Shown: positions 1 through 9,612, numbered from the stretch's first letter. The stretch is 47,810 bases of DNA from Cecembia sp. (GCF_007126775.1 NZ_SLAP01000233.1:1-47810); one strand, 5' to 3'. A program made the numbers and translations. The notes: generated by a model from the letters alone, not told the origin.

Positions 1-51
1 AAAAATAGCACATTACAAAATATTCTATCTAAACTGCAAAATCCAATATTT

Positions 52-78
52 AAAAAACCCGACATTTCTGCCGGGTTT
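52..78 (-). terminator. Rho-independent terminator of rho
   Basis: Read on the minus strand, arms AAACCCG and CGGGTTT (72-78 and 55-61) enclose a short loop and are followed by a T tract. It lies about 27 bases past the rho stop codon, so it should end the rho transcript. Confidence 0.85.
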
Positions 79-104
79 CTGAAAAGTATATGTATTCTTA
101 ATCT

Positions 105-1850
105 TTATCCGTTCATAGAAATCAAAAACTCCACATTGTCCCTCGTGCCTTTCATACGCTGCAACAGGAACTCCATGGCTTCCTGAGAATTCATATCGGA
201 CATGAGTTTTCTGAGAATCCATACCCTTTGCATTTCCTCCTTGTCCATAAGTAGATCTTCCCTTCTGGTACCAGAACCCGGCACATCGATGGCCGGATAA
301 ATCCTTCTGTTGGACAATTTCCTGTCCAAAGCCAATTCCATATTGCCAGTACCCTTGAATTCCTCAAAAATCACCTCATCCATTTTGGAACCGGTTTCAA
401 CCAGTGCTGTGGCGATAATGGTCAATGATCCCCCATTTTCCACATTCCTTGCTGCACCAAAGAAACGCTTCGGTTTGTGCAGGGCATTGGCATCAACACC
501 ACCTGAAAGGATTTTTCCTGATGAAGGCACTACAGTATTGTAGGCACGGGCCAAACGGGTAATGGAATCCAATAGGATAACCACATCATGTCCGCATTCT
601 ACCATGCGCTTTGCTTTTTCCAAAACGATAGAAGCCACTTTTACATGCCTATCTGCCTGCTCATCAAATGTTGAAGAAATAACTTCTCCTTTTACTGAAC
701 GTGCCATATCGGTAACTTCTTCCGGTCTTTCATCTATTAAGAGCACCATCAGGTGCACTTCGGGATGGTTTTCCGCAATAGCATTGGCAATCTGCTGCAG
801 CAATACCGTCTTACCAGTCTTGGGCTGTGCCACAATCATGCCCCTTTGTCCCTTACCTATAGGTGCAAAAAGATCCAGAATTCGGGTGGAGTAATTGTCA
901 TGACGGGTAGAAAGGTTCAATCTCTCTTCCGGAAACAAAGGTGTTAGGTACTCAAAAGGAATCCGGTCGCGGATTTCTTCTGTGGTTTTCCCATTGGCGC
1001 TGATGACTTTTAAAAGCGCAAAATATTTTTCTCCTTCTTTGGGAGGACGGATAGTTCCCTTGATATGGTCTCCTGTTTTTAGGCCAAAAAGTTTGATCTG
1101 TGAAGGAGATACATAAATGTCATCCGGAGAGGCCAGGTAATTGTAATCCAGAGAACGCAAGAAGCCATATCCTTCGGACATGATCTCCAAAACTCCCTCG
1201 TTTTCAATAATACCTTCAAACTCCCGCACACTCACGAAAGGACGCTTTTTGGTAGGCACTACTTCTGCTGATGGAATATGTGCCTCTTCTGTATCTCTTA
1301 AATTTTTTCTTCTTGGAAGATCTGCCTCTCCCTCAGCAGGTGTGGAAGATGTTGCAGCGGAAGGTGTAGGTTCCACTTCCACCACTTTTCTTCTGGGCCT
1401 GATAAATTTTGGTTTCTCATCGTCCTGTGCGGCTGCAGGAGCCGGAGCTGGAGTCGGAGCAGGTTTTTTGGGAGTCGCCTTTTCTTCTTTTTTCTCCTCT
1501 CTTTTTTCCTTGACAGGGGGCTTTGATTTTGATTCGGATTTCTCTTTTGCTGCTTTTTCAGCAGCCTCTTTTTCAGTCACGTTCTGTCTTTTAAATTTTG
1601 GCTTGGTCTCTGCCTCTGCTTCCTTGGGTGGTGTAGCGGGACTTTTCTTCTCTGGTTCTGGGGTTTCTGCTGCTACCGATGAAGGCTTCTTCTTAGGCAA
1701 TGCCTGTTCGGGGGTGATGGCCTGCTGGTCCAAAATGGCATAAACAAGATCGTCTTTTTTGAGGTTCTTGAAATTTTTTACGCCCAATTCCTCTGCAATT
1801 TCCTTCAGTTCAGAAAGAAGTCTGATTCTTAATTCTTCTATGTTATACAT
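105..1850 (-). CDS. rho: Transcription termination factor Rho
   Basis: ATP-dependent hexameric RNA helicase that ends transcription of untranslated RNA in the cytoplasm. Domains in order: a Rho N-terminal helical domain (residues 1-45); a low-complexity Lys/Glu/Pro/Ala-rich insertion (about 50-205) with the run [11 protein letters not shown]; a cold-shock-type RNA-binding domain (about 212-285); and the ATPase domain with Walker A AQPKTGKT (341-348), LIDERPEEV and the Q-loop/R-loop region near the C terminus. At 581 residues it is much longer than the roughly 420 of E. coli Rho. The difference is the charged insertion, which is known in Bacteroidota and Actinobacteria and can bind RNA or drive condensation. 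The start at 1850 gives the canonical MYNIEELR-type beginning. It appears monocistronic: about 540 bases of spacer lie upstream and a hairpin terminator lies downstream. Confidence 0.97.
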   Translation of the reverse strand: MYNIEELRIRLLSELKEIAEELGVKNFKNLKKDDLVYAILDQQAITPEQALPKKKPSSVAAETPEPEKKSPATPPKEAEAETKPKFKRQNVTEKEAAEKAAKEKSESKSKPPVKEKREEKKEEKATPKKPAPTPAPAPAAAQDDEKPKFIRPRRKVVEVEPTPSAATSSTPAEGEADLPRRKNLRDTEEAHIPSAEVVPTKKRPFVSVREFEGIIENEGVLEIMSEGYGFLRSLDYNYLASPDDIYVSPSQIKLFGLKTGDHIKGTIRPPKEGEKYFALLKVISANGKTTEEIRDRIPFEYLTPLFPEERLNLSTRHDNYSTRILDLFAPIGKGQRGMIVAQPKTGKTVLLQQIANAIAENHPEVHLMVLLIDERPEEVTDMARSVKGEVISSTFDEQADRHVKVASIVLEKAKRMVECGHDVVILLDSITRLARAYNTVVPSSGKILSGGVDANALHKPKRFFGAARNVENGGSLTIIATALVETGSKMDEVIFEEFKGTGNMELALDRKLSNRRIYPAIDVPGSGTRREDLLMDKEEMQRVWILRKLMSDMNSQEAMEFLLQRMKGTRDNVEFLISMNG

Positions 1851-2132
1851 AAAAAGCTTATGGTATTAATTTGATACTAAGATGTGTGTGAATAGTATTG
1901 ATTGATTGTATTGAGTATTACTGATCTGAATGAAAAAGATATTCAGGAAAGTAAAAATCCAAGGGGGTCAGGATTTTTAATTACTGTAATGCCACAATAA
2001 TACGGGATCAAAATTGAATACGCAAATTTTAAACACAAAAGAAAGCAAAAGGGACCTAGTTTCCATACAATTAATGAACTTTGTACAAAGTACCAAGGAG
2101 CTATCTTGTTAAAATGTTCACTGCCTGTCAAC

Positions 2133-2375
2133 TGTTACCGTTAACCCATGAACACTGAACCCTATTTTGTTCAAACGTTCACACGTTCATGGTTTTACGA
2201 ATCTTATAAGGTATCCATGAACCCATGAACACTGAACACTGAACCATGAACCATGAACCCATGAACCCTGAACCGATTTATGTTCAAATATTCAATGTTA
2301 ACTAAATGAACACTGAACCCTGAACCCTATTTTGTTCAAAATTTTTATGTTAACTATTAACCGTTAACTCTAAAG
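2133..2375. repeat. TGAAC short-word repeat region in the recO-rho spacer
   Basis: The spacer 1851-2387 contains no convincing gene. Its recO-proximal half is built of the word TGAAC separated by 2-3 variable bases (cca, ac, ca, cc). Eight copies lie between 2217 and 2273, and more lie at 2150-2160 and 2308-2326. A 20-base direct repeat, tgaaccctattttgttcaaa, occurs at 2156-2175 and 2321-2340. GTTAAC-type words flank the block on both sides (near 2138-2146 and 2349-2368). The period is irregular, so this is neither a CRISPR array nor a simple microsatellite. I saw no clear promoter for rho in 1851-2132. Confidence 0.75.
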
Positions 2376-2387
2376 GTCCTCCCTTTC

Positions 2388-3077
2388 CTACTTCATCATC
2401 TGCCTCAGGACCTTCACCGATTTCCATTCTGAATGTTGATCCAAGTGCTTGGAATAAAACAGCAACATATGATCCAGAAGGTTTCTTCGGATATGGGAGG
2501 GGACATTTCCCCTGAATCCAAAAGATGTTTCCATCAAACCTTGTAGGTAAAGCATTTCAGGCTGCCAATCCATTTGCTTGGTGAAATTCTCCTTAAGTTC
2601 CTCAAAAAAACCCATGGCATCATCAGGTGCAAAGCCAAGATACCTGGAGGTTTCCCATAAGAAGGCTACCGGGTAATGACTCAAAAGTGCCATATCCCCG
2701 TCCAGTTGCCCAATGGCCAGATCCAAGTAATCGAATAAGTCTTCATTATGATAACCATCATAGATGGATTTGGCCAAAACTTCAGCAACAAACAAAGCAA
2801 TACCAGAACGTTGAAAATCAAAAGGAATTCTTTGGTAGGCCTTCCCTAACCGTACTTCTGAAATACGTTGCAGGTTGGCATTTTCTTTATCATACACCAC
2901 CAGGTCTAAAAAAGTAAGGGGTTGATAAAAGCCCATTTTTACCTTGGCATTGCTGCTTCGTACCCCATTGACAATATAAGATTTAAGTCCCAGTTCCCGG
3001 GTAAAAATCCTAACTATAATGGAAGTCTCTTTGTACCGGATGTAAGAAATGACAATACCTTGGGTCTTGATTAACAT
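2388..3077 (-). CDS. recO: DNA repair protein RecO
   Basis: Recombination mediator that, with RecR, loads RecA on SSB-coated single-stranded DNA and anneals strands. The N-terminal OB fold is recognisable (start MLIKTQGIVISYIRYKETS, then FTRELGLKSYIVNGVR), followed by an all-helical C-terminal domain without the four-cysteine zinc site of some RecO proteins. I chose the ATG at 3077 because the protein then begins exactly at the OB fold and 10 bases after the tdk stop codon. The longer frame (to a TTG at 3149) overlaps tdk and adds residues unlike the family. It is the third gene of an operon ferredoxin-tdk-recO, with very short gaps. Confidence 0.92.
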   Translation of the reverse strand: MLIKTQGIVISYIRYKETSIIVRIFTRELGLKSYIVNGVRSSNAKVKMGFYQPLTFLDLVVYDKENANLQRISEVRLGKAYQRIPFDFQRSGIALFVAEVLAKSIYDGYHNEDLFDYLDLAIGQLDGDMALLSHYPVAFLWETSRYLGFAPDDAMGFFEELKENFTKQMDWQPEMLYLQGLMETSFGFRGNVPSHIRRNLLDHMLLFYSKHLDQHSEWKSVKVLRQMMK

Positions 3078-3087
3078 AAGCCCCTCA

Positions 3088-3672
3088 TTATTTAAGGTCT
3101 TCATAGAAGCATTTTCTGCACCTGGCTTCATAACTGTCCTTTTCACCAAGAAGCACTTTTTCCTTTGTGGCTGAAAGCCTGAAAGAATAGGATGCCAGGT
3201 CCCCGCATTTCATGCAGATCGCATGTACCTTGGTCACATACTCAGCTATCGCCAGTAACTGGGGGATGGGTTCAAATGGATTGCCCTCAAAGTCCATATC
3301 CAATCCCGCAAGAATGACTCTTTTTCCGGAATTGGCCAGGACCTTGGCCACATGAATGATCCGGTTATCAAAAAACTGAACCTCATCAATCCCAACCACA
3401 TCACAGTCGCCTGCCAATAAGATAATGTCTTCGGCAAAATTAACAGGAGTAGAGCGGATGGCATTTTCATTATGGGAAACCACATCAAATTCATGATAGC
3501 GCTTATCTACCGTAGGTTTGAATATTTCCACTTTCTGTTTGGCTATCAAAGCCCTGTTCAACCTTCGGATCAGTTCTTCGGTTTTCCCGGAAAACATAGA
3601 ACCGCATACGACCTCAATATGGCCTTTCTTATCTTTTGATCTGGTTTTCCCTATAGAAGGTTCAATAAACAT
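3088..3672 (-). CDS. tdk: Thymidine kinase (type II, TK1-like)
   Basis: Phosphorylates thymidine to dTMP in the pyrimidine salvage pathway. The 194-residue length is normal for tetrameric TK1-like enzymes. Visible motifs: P-loop GSMFSGKT (about residues 24-31), the Walker B/lasso region GIDEVQFF, and a structural zinc site made by CMKC (about 153-156) and CRKC (about 186-189). The ATG at 3672 gives an N-terminal tail of about 15 basic residues before the core. The stop of the upstream ferredoxin gene is only 4 bases away and recO begins 10 bases after, so the three are probably cotranscribed. Confidence 0.96.
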   Translation of the reverse strand: MFIEPSIGKTRSKDKKGHIEVVCGSMFSGKTEELIRRLNRALIAKQKVEIFKPTVDKRYHEFDVVSHNENAIRSTPVNFAEDIILLAGDCDVVGIDEVQFFDNRIIHVAKVLANSGKRVILAGLDMDFEGNPFEPIPQLLAIAEYVTKVHAICMKCGDLASYSFRLSATKEKVLLGEKDSYEARCRKCFYEDLK

Positions 3673-3676
3673 ATGC

Positions 3677-4003
3677 CTACTCCGTATATTCCATATGAGG
3701 GAATTTATTTTCTTCTGCTACGCGGATCAAGAGTTCCCCTGATTCCAATTTTGCTTGGCAAGATAACCTTTCATCGGCTTTTAATCTTCCTCTTGCCCTG
3801 AAAAATTCTTCCCTTTCCGTCAAAGGACTAAGACCATCAATTCCTGCACGGACAATCATTTTGCAAGTGGTGCACCTGCCCTTTTTTCCACAAGCATGCA
3901 TCCAGTCTATGTAGTTTTCATGAATTAATTCAATAACTTTACGTCCGCTCTCCGATGAAATTATTTCGTGATTTTTTAGATTTTCTATAATAACTTTGAT
4001 CAT
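3677..4003 (-). CDS. 2Fe-2S ferredoxin (adrenodoxin/plant-type fold)
   Basis: A small electron carrier of 108 residues. Three cluster cysteines lie in HACGKKGRCTTCK and the fourth in ERLSCQAKL, the CX5CX2C...C pattern of [2Fe-2S] beta-grasp ferredoxins. The ATG at 4003 starts the protein at the first beta strand (MIKVIIENLK). The frame is open further to a TTG at 4036 but adds a non-family peptide. It is the first gene of a minus-strand operon with tdk and recO, and is divergent from the gene at 4048 across a 44-base gap. The redox partner cannot be told from the sequence. Confidence 0.9.
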   Translation of the reverse strand: MIKVIIENLKNHEIISSESGRKVIELIHENYIDWMHACGKKGRCTTCKMIVRAGIDGLSPLTEREEFFRARGRLKADERLSCQAKLESGELLIRVAEENKFPHMEYTE

Positions 4004-4047
4004 GATTTTCGTTGGGAAGTGACTTGTTTCTAACAATTCGATAGCTT

Positions 4048-5181
4048 ATGACCATCAACAATACATACATTCAGGATTACGCAGCACAATTTACGGACAA
4101 AATCTGCAAGGAATATTTTTCACAAAGGAAATACATGACCGGGCCTCAAATGGTTCAACTTACCCCGAGTGTTCAGGTAAATTTTTTTACCATCAAATCG
4201 CTTTTTGAAGCTTGGCAAAAAGAATTGGAAAAGCTCAAAAGCAATCCCTATTTTGACTACAGGGACAATGCTGTCCATGAAGCCCTTCGGGAATTCATGA
4301 ATGTGCTATCCCGCAGCATTAAAGTAGAAAGGAAAGATTTTGAACCCTTACTCCGGGAAGCTGTTGCAGCAGCTATCCATCTGGCCCTTGACCCTGTAGC
4401 TTATTTTGAAAAGGAGTTTGAGAAAAAAGAATCCAGCAGGTTAAATTCCTACCTCAAAGAAAATAAAAAGTATTTCAAATGGCATACGGATCTTATATCC
4501 AACCTGATTGACAGGGCGGGAATTCCACAAACAGTGGAAGCTTATCAGCAGGCCCTGAATCAAAATTTCGAGAAGTTCAATGATAAATTGGAGCCCGCCG
4601 AAAAACTATTGTCCTCCATGCATACCTTTCAAGCAATCGATTGGTCCCGATTGGTCAATACTACCGGTCTGGAAGTAAAAGATTCGGATTCAGAGCAGGC
4701 AGGTTCCCAGTCTCCTGAAATCCAGGAAAGCCAAGTCTCTTCGCACACAGAAAGTGGTGAAGAATCCATCACAGAAATGCCGGAAAAAAAAGAGGAATTA
4801 ACCCCTGGGGAGGCTTCTGAAAAATCTTCTGTCGAGAAAGCTTCAAATCATAAAATCAAGGATGGAGAAAAAGCCCTGGACCCACTTCAGGTATGGTCAA
4901 AATTTGAAATGGAAGAATATTCCATCATGAAAGGCAGTATCAAAGACCTCTCAGAAAGTGTAGGGATCAATCAAAAGTTTATGTTTACCCGAGCCTTGTT
5001 TGATGGAAATCCGGATTTAATGGGAAATGCACTTAAATCCCTGGATGCATGTGAAAGTTTTGCAGAAGCCATTGAACTGCTCAATCAGCGGTACGTCGCG
5101 GAACTCAATTGGAATAAAGATTCGGACGAGGTAAATGAACTGTTACAATTGATATTTCGAAAATTTGATCACAGAAACTGA
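4048..5181 (+). CDS. Conserved Bacteroidota hypothetical protein, two domains joined by an acidic linker
   Basis: I do not recognise a function. The 377-residue protein has no signal peptide or membrane segment. An alpha-helical N-terminal domain (1-205) is followed by a Ser/Glu/Lys-rich, probably disordered linker (about 210-275). The helical C-terminal domain has the pattern VGINQKFMFTRALFDGN followed by ALKSLDACESFAEAIELL. I remember this C-terminal pattern from other uncharacterised Bacteroidota proteins, where it ends in a Trp-containing helix and RKF, as here. It is divergent from the ferredoxin operon and convergent with rodA, whose stop is 2 bases away. Neighbourhood therefore gives no firm functional hint. 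Confidence 0.85.
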   Translation: MTINNTYIQDYAAQFTDKICKEYFSQRKYMTGPQMVQLTPSVQVNFFTIKSLFEAWQKELEKLKSNPYFDYRDNAVHEALREFMNVLSRSIKVERKDFEPLLREAVAAAIHLALDPVAYFEKEFEKKESSRLNSYLKENKKYFKWHTDLISNLIDRAGIPQTVEAYQQALNQNFEKFNDKLEPAEKLLSSMHTFQAIDWSRLVNTTGLEVKDSDSEQAGSQSPEIQESQVSSHTESGEESITEMPEKKEELTPGEASEKSSVEKASNHKIKDGEKALDPLQVWSKFEMEEYSIMKGSIKDLSESVGINQKFMFTRALFDGNPDLMGNALKSLDACESFAEAIELLNQRYVAELNWNKDSDEVNELLQLIFRKFDHRN

Positions 5182-5183
5182 TC

Positions 5184-6464
5184 TCAGCTCATCCTTCCCA
5201 AGAGCTGAATCCTGTGGGAATCGAGTTTGATAAAAATAAACAGCAAAATGGTAAATGACCATAAAGAAGAACCTCCATAGCTAATAAAGGGAAGGGGGAT
5301 ACCGACTACCGGAAAAAGGCCAATTGTCATGGCTATATTGATCATAAAATGAAAAAATAAGATGGAGATCACACCATAACCGTAAACCCTCGAAAACCTG
5401 TTTTTCTGTCTTTCAGCAAGAAAAACCAAGCGTATCAATAAGGCACAAAACAAGAAAATTACCACAAAAGAGCCCAGCCATCCAAACTCCTCTCCTAAAG
5501 TACAAAAGATAAAATCTGTATGTTGTTCGGGCACGAAGTCAAATTTGGTCTGGGTTCCTTCCAGGTAGCCTTTGCCCATAAGCCCACCTGATCCGATGGC
5601 TATTTTTGACTGGGTCACATTCCATCCGACCCCTAAAGGATCAAGGTCTGGATTAAACAAAACCATAATTCTATTTTGCTGATGTTCCGGCAATTTGGAG
5701 ACCACATAGTCCAGGCTGTAAGTATATCCAATGACCAAGAGTCCAAGTACCGAGAAACCGATAATCCTGCTCCATTTTTTTTTACCCAGCCAGATCAGGG
5801 CAAGAACCAAGACTACTACTCCAAGAACAATGTAGATGTTATTTTCTATTCCGAGCGCCAACAAGGAAATTGTTATGAAAGAAAGCCCGAATATGTAATA
5901 GCGCTGCGGCATACCTTCTCTATACAACATAACAAAGAATGCGGAGTAAACCATGGCTGTCCCGGTATCCGGCTGGAGCATGATCAAAGCCACTGGTATA
6001 AAAATGATCGCCAAAGCCTGCAACTGGTACTTTCCCTGGCCAAGGTCAAATGTTGGTCTTTCCATAAATTTGGCAAGTGCGAGGGCAGTAGCAAATTTGG
6101 CAAATTCTGCTGGCTGTAGCCTAAAAGCACCAATTTCAAACCATGCACGCTGCCCGTTGATCTCTTTCCCAAAAAAAGGCGTAATCAATAAAAAAAAGAG
6201 AAAAATACCATACAGTACCAAAGAAAGGTTTTCAAAGAGCCGGTGATCAGCTACCATGATCAAGGTAATAAGCAGTACTGCGGTCCCTATCCAGACCAGT
6301 TGTTTTCCGGAGTTGATGGAGAAATCAAAGATACTTTTAGCTGCTTCTCCATCATAAACAGCTGCATAAATATTGAACCAGCCCAAAATGACCAGGGAAG
6401 CATAGATTAAAATCGTAATCCAATCTATTTTATTGATGTATAAATCCTCCTGTCTCACTGTCAA
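5184..6464 (-). CDS. rodA: Rod-shape SEDS peptidoglycan glycosyltransferase RodA
   Basis: Polymerises lipid II into glycan strands in the inner membrane, in complex with PBP2, during lateral-wall growth. The protein has about ten hydrophobic helices. SEDS-family signatures are visible: FAKFATALALAKFM in the middle and the C-terminal GIPLPFISYGGSS block. It also carries the catalytic-region sequence LQPDTGTAMVY, whose Asp corresponds to the residue essential in RodA proteins. Length (426) fits the family. Its ATG overlaps the mrdA stop by 4 bases (ATGA), so the two partner enzymes are translationally coupled. It is the last gene of mreBCD-mrdA-rodA. Confidence 0.96.
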   Translation of the reverse strand: MTVRQEDLYINKIDWITILIYASLVILGWFNIYAAVYDGEAAKSIFDFSINSGKQLVWIGTAVLLITLIMVADHRLFENLSLVLYGIFLFFLLITPFFGKEINGQRAWFEIGAFRLQPAEFAKFATALALAKFMERPTFDLGQGKYQLQALAIIFIPVALIMLQPDTGTAMVYSAFFVMLYREGMPQRYYIFGLSFITISLLALGIENNIYIVLGVVVLVLALIWLGKKKWSRIIGFSVLGLLVIGYTYSLDYVVSKLPEHQQNRIMVLFNPDLDPLGVGWNVTQSKIAIGSGGLMGKGYLEGTQTKFDFVPEQHTDFIFCTLGEEFGWLGSFVVIFLFCALLIRLVFLAERQKNRFSRVYGYGVISILFFHFMINIAMTIGLFPVVGIPLPFISYGGSSLWSFTILLFIFIKLDSHRIQLLGRMS

Positions 6465-8263
6465 TAAATAAAGTTTCCTGCCAATACATAATCTTGCAGG
6501 GCAGGACGGGTGATATTACCCCTAAGGTATTTTTCAATCATCAGGCTGGCTGTACTTGCAGCGGCCCTACCTCCCCAGCCTGCATTTTCCACATAAACGG
6601 CGATAGCAATTTGCGGATCTTCTTTTGGTGCAAAAGCAATGAATACAGAGTGGTCTTCTCCTTGTGGATTTTGCGCTGTTCCGGTTTTACCTGCAATGGC
6701 AATATCCTTGATCGCAGCCCTGGCTGCAGTACCATAAATTGCTTCTGCCATAGCATCCTGAATAAGGTCAAAATGATGGGCATCGACCCCCACATCATTT
6801 TTGGTCCTGTATTTCAGGGGTATCTTATTAGGGTCTCCATTAACAGCTTTTACCAAATGCGGTGTGTAATAATATCCCTTATTGGCAAAAACAGCTGCCA
6901 AGTTGGCCATTTGAAGAGGAGTTACCATCATTTCCCCTTGTCCGATAGACAGGGAATAAATGGTAGAATATTTCCACCTTCCAGAACCATAAATCCTGTC
7001 ATAATATTGACTTGCAGGTATGGAACCACCTTTTTCATTGTAAAGGTCTATACCCAAAGGTCCTCCAAGGCCAAATTTCAGTACATATTCCCTCCAGGCA
7101 TCCAGTCCGACCTCAGTATCTTTAAAAGTATTCCTTGAAACCTCTCTGTTGATCATGGCGCGGTAGGCCTGATGGTAATAAGGATTACAGGAATATTTTA
7201 CAGCCCCAAATAAATTGACGGGGTTGGGATGGTTATGGCAAGCCACAAGAGAGCGGTTACAAGAGTAAGTAGTATTTGGTGTGAGCACGCCCATTTGGAG
7301 ACCTATTAGGGATTGGACAACCTTGAAGATGGATCCCGGAGGGTACATGGCCATTATGGGCCTATTAAAAAGCGGTTTGCTTTCATCCCTGTTCAGTACC
7401 AGGTAATTTTCTCCAAATTTGGCCCCGGTAAGCAGGTTAGGGTCATATGTCGGAGCTGAAATCATGGCCAAAATTTCACCGGTTTTTGGTTCTATGGCCA
7501 CCACAGATCCCCGCTTTCCGGACATCAACATCTCCCCATATTCCTGGAGTTCAAGATGAATGGTTGAAGTTAGATTATGGCCTGCAATGGAGGCAGTATC
7601 ATATTCTCCACTTTTAAAGGCCCCTTTATCCACTCCCCTTACATTCACCATTTTATACTTAACCCCTTTCAAACCCCGTAGTTCGGGTTCATAATAACCT
7701 TCAACCCCACTTAAACCCACATAATCTCCTTGCCTGTAATAATTGAGGCTATCTCTCTCCAATTGCCTCGCGCTAATTTCTCCAATGTATCCCAATGCGT
7801 TGGATGCAGCGGGTTGGGGATAGGACCTTACTGCCCTCGTCATTACAAAAAGACCGGGGTAATCAATAAGGTAATCCTGAATACGGGCAAAATCAGTAGT
7901 AGAAATCTGCTTGATCAAAGGAGAAGGCTTCACTGTAGAATACTTCTTGGCAGCATTATAGCCTTCAATCAACTGTTCTTTACTGATCTGAAAGAGTTCG
8001 CAGAATCTGGCAGTATCCCCTACACTGAATTCTTTGGGAATCACCATCAGGTCAAATATGGGATTATTGTAGACCATGATTTTCCCGGTACGGTCATAGA
8101 CCAAACCCCGGTAAGGATGATCCACTACCCTTTGTATGGCATTTCTTTCCGCTCTCTTTAAAAAACTGTCATCAGCAACCTGAATCAAAAACAATTTGGT
8201 CAAGAGCACCACACCCACCAATGCAATGGCTACTACGATGACAATTGGTCTTTGATCATTCAT
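6461..8263 (-). CDS. mrdA: Penicillin-binding protein 2 (transpeptidase)
   Basis: Class B PBP that cross-links peptidoglycan in the elongasome. There is one N-terminal membrane anchor (about 7-28), a pedestal/dimerisation region, and a transpeptidase domain. The nucleophile motif is PPGSIFK (Ser311, SxxK), a later SCN-type motif lies in the KYSCNPYY region, and KTGTAQNPQ is the KTG box. The 600-residue length is normal for PBP2. The start codon immediately follows the mreD stop, and the stop overlaps rodA by 4 bases, so it sits in the fixed order mreB-mreC-mreD-mrdA-rodA that couples cytoskeleton, scaffold and synthases. Confidence 0.97.
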   Translation of the reverse strand: MNDQRPIVIVVAIALVGVVLLTKLFLIQVADDSFLKRAERNAIQRVVDHPYRGLVYDRTGKIMVYNNPIFDLMVIPKEFSVGDTARFCELFQISKEQLIEGYNAAKKYSTVKPSPLIKQISTTDFARIQDYLIDYPGLFVMTRAVRSYPQPAASNALGYIGEISARQLERDSLNYYRQGDYVGLSGVEGYYEPELRGLKGVKYKMVNVRGVDKGAFKSGEYDTASIAGHNLTSTIHLELQEYGEMLMSGKRGSVVAIEPKTGEILAMISAPTYDPNLLTGAKFGENYLVLNRDESKPLFNRPIMAMYPPGSIFKVVQSLIGLQMGVLTPNTTYSCNRSLVACHNHPNPVNLFGAVKYSCNPYYHQAYRAMINREVSRNTFKDTEVGLDAWREYVLKFGLGGPLGIDLYNEKGGSIPASQYYDRIYGSGRWKYSTIYSLSIGQGEMMVTPLQMANLAAVFANKGYYYTPHLVKAVNGDPNKIPLKYRTKNDVGVDAHHFDLIQDAMAEAIYGTAARAAIKDIAIAGKTGTAQNPQGEDHSVFIAFAPKEDPQIAIAVYVENAGWGGRAAASTASLMIEKYLRGNITRPALQDYVLAGNFIY

Positions 8264-8785
8264 TTATAAACCCCTTCTTCTCCTATAAAACATTAATTGT
8301 ACAATGATACTCATTACATAGACAAAAATAATACTTGCTATAATTTTTTGAACGACAGGAAAGAACAAATTGGTTCCTATGTTTTCAATATAAAAAAATA
8401 ATGTGTGATGTAAAATGATCAATGGCAAGCTATAATAGGTAAACCAACCAAAACCCATATTCAAGATAGATGGTTGTAAGTTTTCATCATATCCACCTGT
8501 GGGGGTCAGTATTTTCAGCCAGAAATTCCTAAGAAAGGCCAAAGCTACCAAACTGGCTGTATGTAAGCCCAAAGTATCATAAAACACATCCACTCCCAGG
8601 CCCAGCCCAAAAGCAATCAGCATAACCGGGACAGTCTTCATTTCCAGCGGAAGAAGCAAAATATAGAGCACATATAAAAAACAGAATGCAAAACCAAAAA
8701 CCACCATGTTTTTAAGCAAGACCACCTGAATGATCAAGTAAATCAAAAAACCTCCTATCAATAAAAATATCCTGTTGCTGTTCAT
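8264..8785 (-). CDS. mreD: Rod shape-determining protein MreD
   Basis: Small integral membrane protein of the elongasome that binds MreC. It has 173 residues with five or six hydrophobic helices and no catalytic motif, and the C terminus is basic (MFYRRRRGL). Identity rests on size, hydrophobicity and exact position between mreC (1-base gap) and mrdA (directly adjacent). Sequence divergence is normal for this poorly conserved family. Confidence 0.9.
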   Translation of the reverse strand: MNSNRIFLLIGGFLIYLIIQVVLLKNMVVFGFAFCFLYVLYILLLPLEMKTVPVMLIAFGLGLGVDVFYDTLGLHTASLVALAFLRNFWLKILTPTGGYDENLQPSILNMGFGWFTYYSLPLIILHHTLFFYIENIGTNLFFPVVQKIIASIIFVYVMSIIVQLMFYRRRRGL

Positions 8786-8786
8786 T

Positions 8787-9605
8787 TCAGTTTGATGGAT
8801 CTAAAGATTGTAGCTCATCCTCAAAAAGGTTTTCCACGAGGTATACATAGGAAACCCTGGAGAAGTCTGTTGCCAATTCTATGGTGATATCCAGATAATT
8901 GGTCTCCGCCCCCTGAGCGACTTCAATAATTTCACCTATAGGAATTCCTTCGGGAAAGACAGCATTGTAACCTGATGTGACCACCTTATCTCCCACCTGC
9001 AGGTCTACATGCCTGGGCACATATAGTAATTTTGCTTTTTTGGAATCTCTGCCATCCCATTTTGTAGAACCAAAAACCTCAGAGGATTCGATTTTGGATG
9101 AAACCAGAAGTTCGGTATGGAGCAAGGAGATTACAGAGGCAAAGTTTTTTGTAACCCCTTTTACCCTTCCGACTACACCTTCCTCATTAAATACTCCCAT
9201 CCCTTCTTTGATACCATCTTTGGCGCCTTTGTTTATCGTCAAAAAATTTTGGGAAAGGTTAATGGAATTATTGATGATTTTTGCTCCTTTGAATTGGTAA
9301 TTGGAGGCCATTAAGGTATCCAAAGGAATAATAATACTGTCTGCCGGTTGCCTATACCTTTCGAGTTCCTGCAAGAGTACCGTGTTTTTCTCTAGCAAAG
9401 CTTTGTTTACTGAGACCAAAGAAAAATAATCAAATACATTACTCTGCGTGTTGAGTATGTTCCCACTTAATTGGTTGGCACTATTGAAAAAGACTGAACC
9501 CTGTTGTGAATTATTGGAAACGATCAGCGAAATTGCTGCTGCTTCCAATACAACAAACAACAGAAAAGCCCTTATTCTATATAGGAATAATAATATGCGC
9601 TGCAT
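8787..9605 (-). CDS. mreC: Rod shape-determining protein MreC
   Basis: Periplasmic scaffold of the elongasome that activates PBP2 and links it to MreB/MreD. One N-terminal membrane helix (about 10-28) is followed by a coiled-coil stretch (about 55-95) and the beta-barrel core with the family pattern NFLTINKGAKDGIKEGMGV, VGRVKGVTKNFASVISLLH and a GDKVVTSGYNAVFPEGIPIG block. The 272-residue length is normal. It starts 7 bases after the mreB stop and ends 1 base before mreD. Confidence 0.95.
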   Translation of the reverse strand: MQRILLFLYRIRAFLLFVVLEAAAISLIVSNNSQQGSVFFNSANQLSGNILNTQSNVFDYFSLVSVNKALLEKNTVLLQELERYRQPADSIIIPLDTLMASNYQFKGAKIINNSINLSQNFLTINKGAKDGIKEGMGVFNEEGVVGRVKGVTKNFASVISLLHTELLVSSKIESSEVFGSTKWDGRDSKKAKLLYVPRHVDLQVGDKVVTSGYNAVFPEGIPIGEIIEVAQGAETNYLDITIELATDFSRVSYVYLVENLFEDELQSLDPSN

Positions 9606-9612
9606 TCAATCA

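Noticed and set aside
1180-1743. Long plus-strand open frame opposite the low-complexity part of rho
   Set aside because: It is the mirror of the Lys/Ala/Pro-rich insertion of Rho; composition is Ser/Phe/Ala-rich noise and rho is certain.
1943-2131. 62-codon minus-strand frame upstream of rho
   Set aside because: Starts in the word-repeat zone, no ribosome-binding site, no domain, and would lie in the rho leader.
2133-2375. Possible CRISPR array
   Set aside because: Repeat words are only 5-9 bases, with 2-3 base joints and no unique spacers of 25-40 bases; no cas genes nearby.
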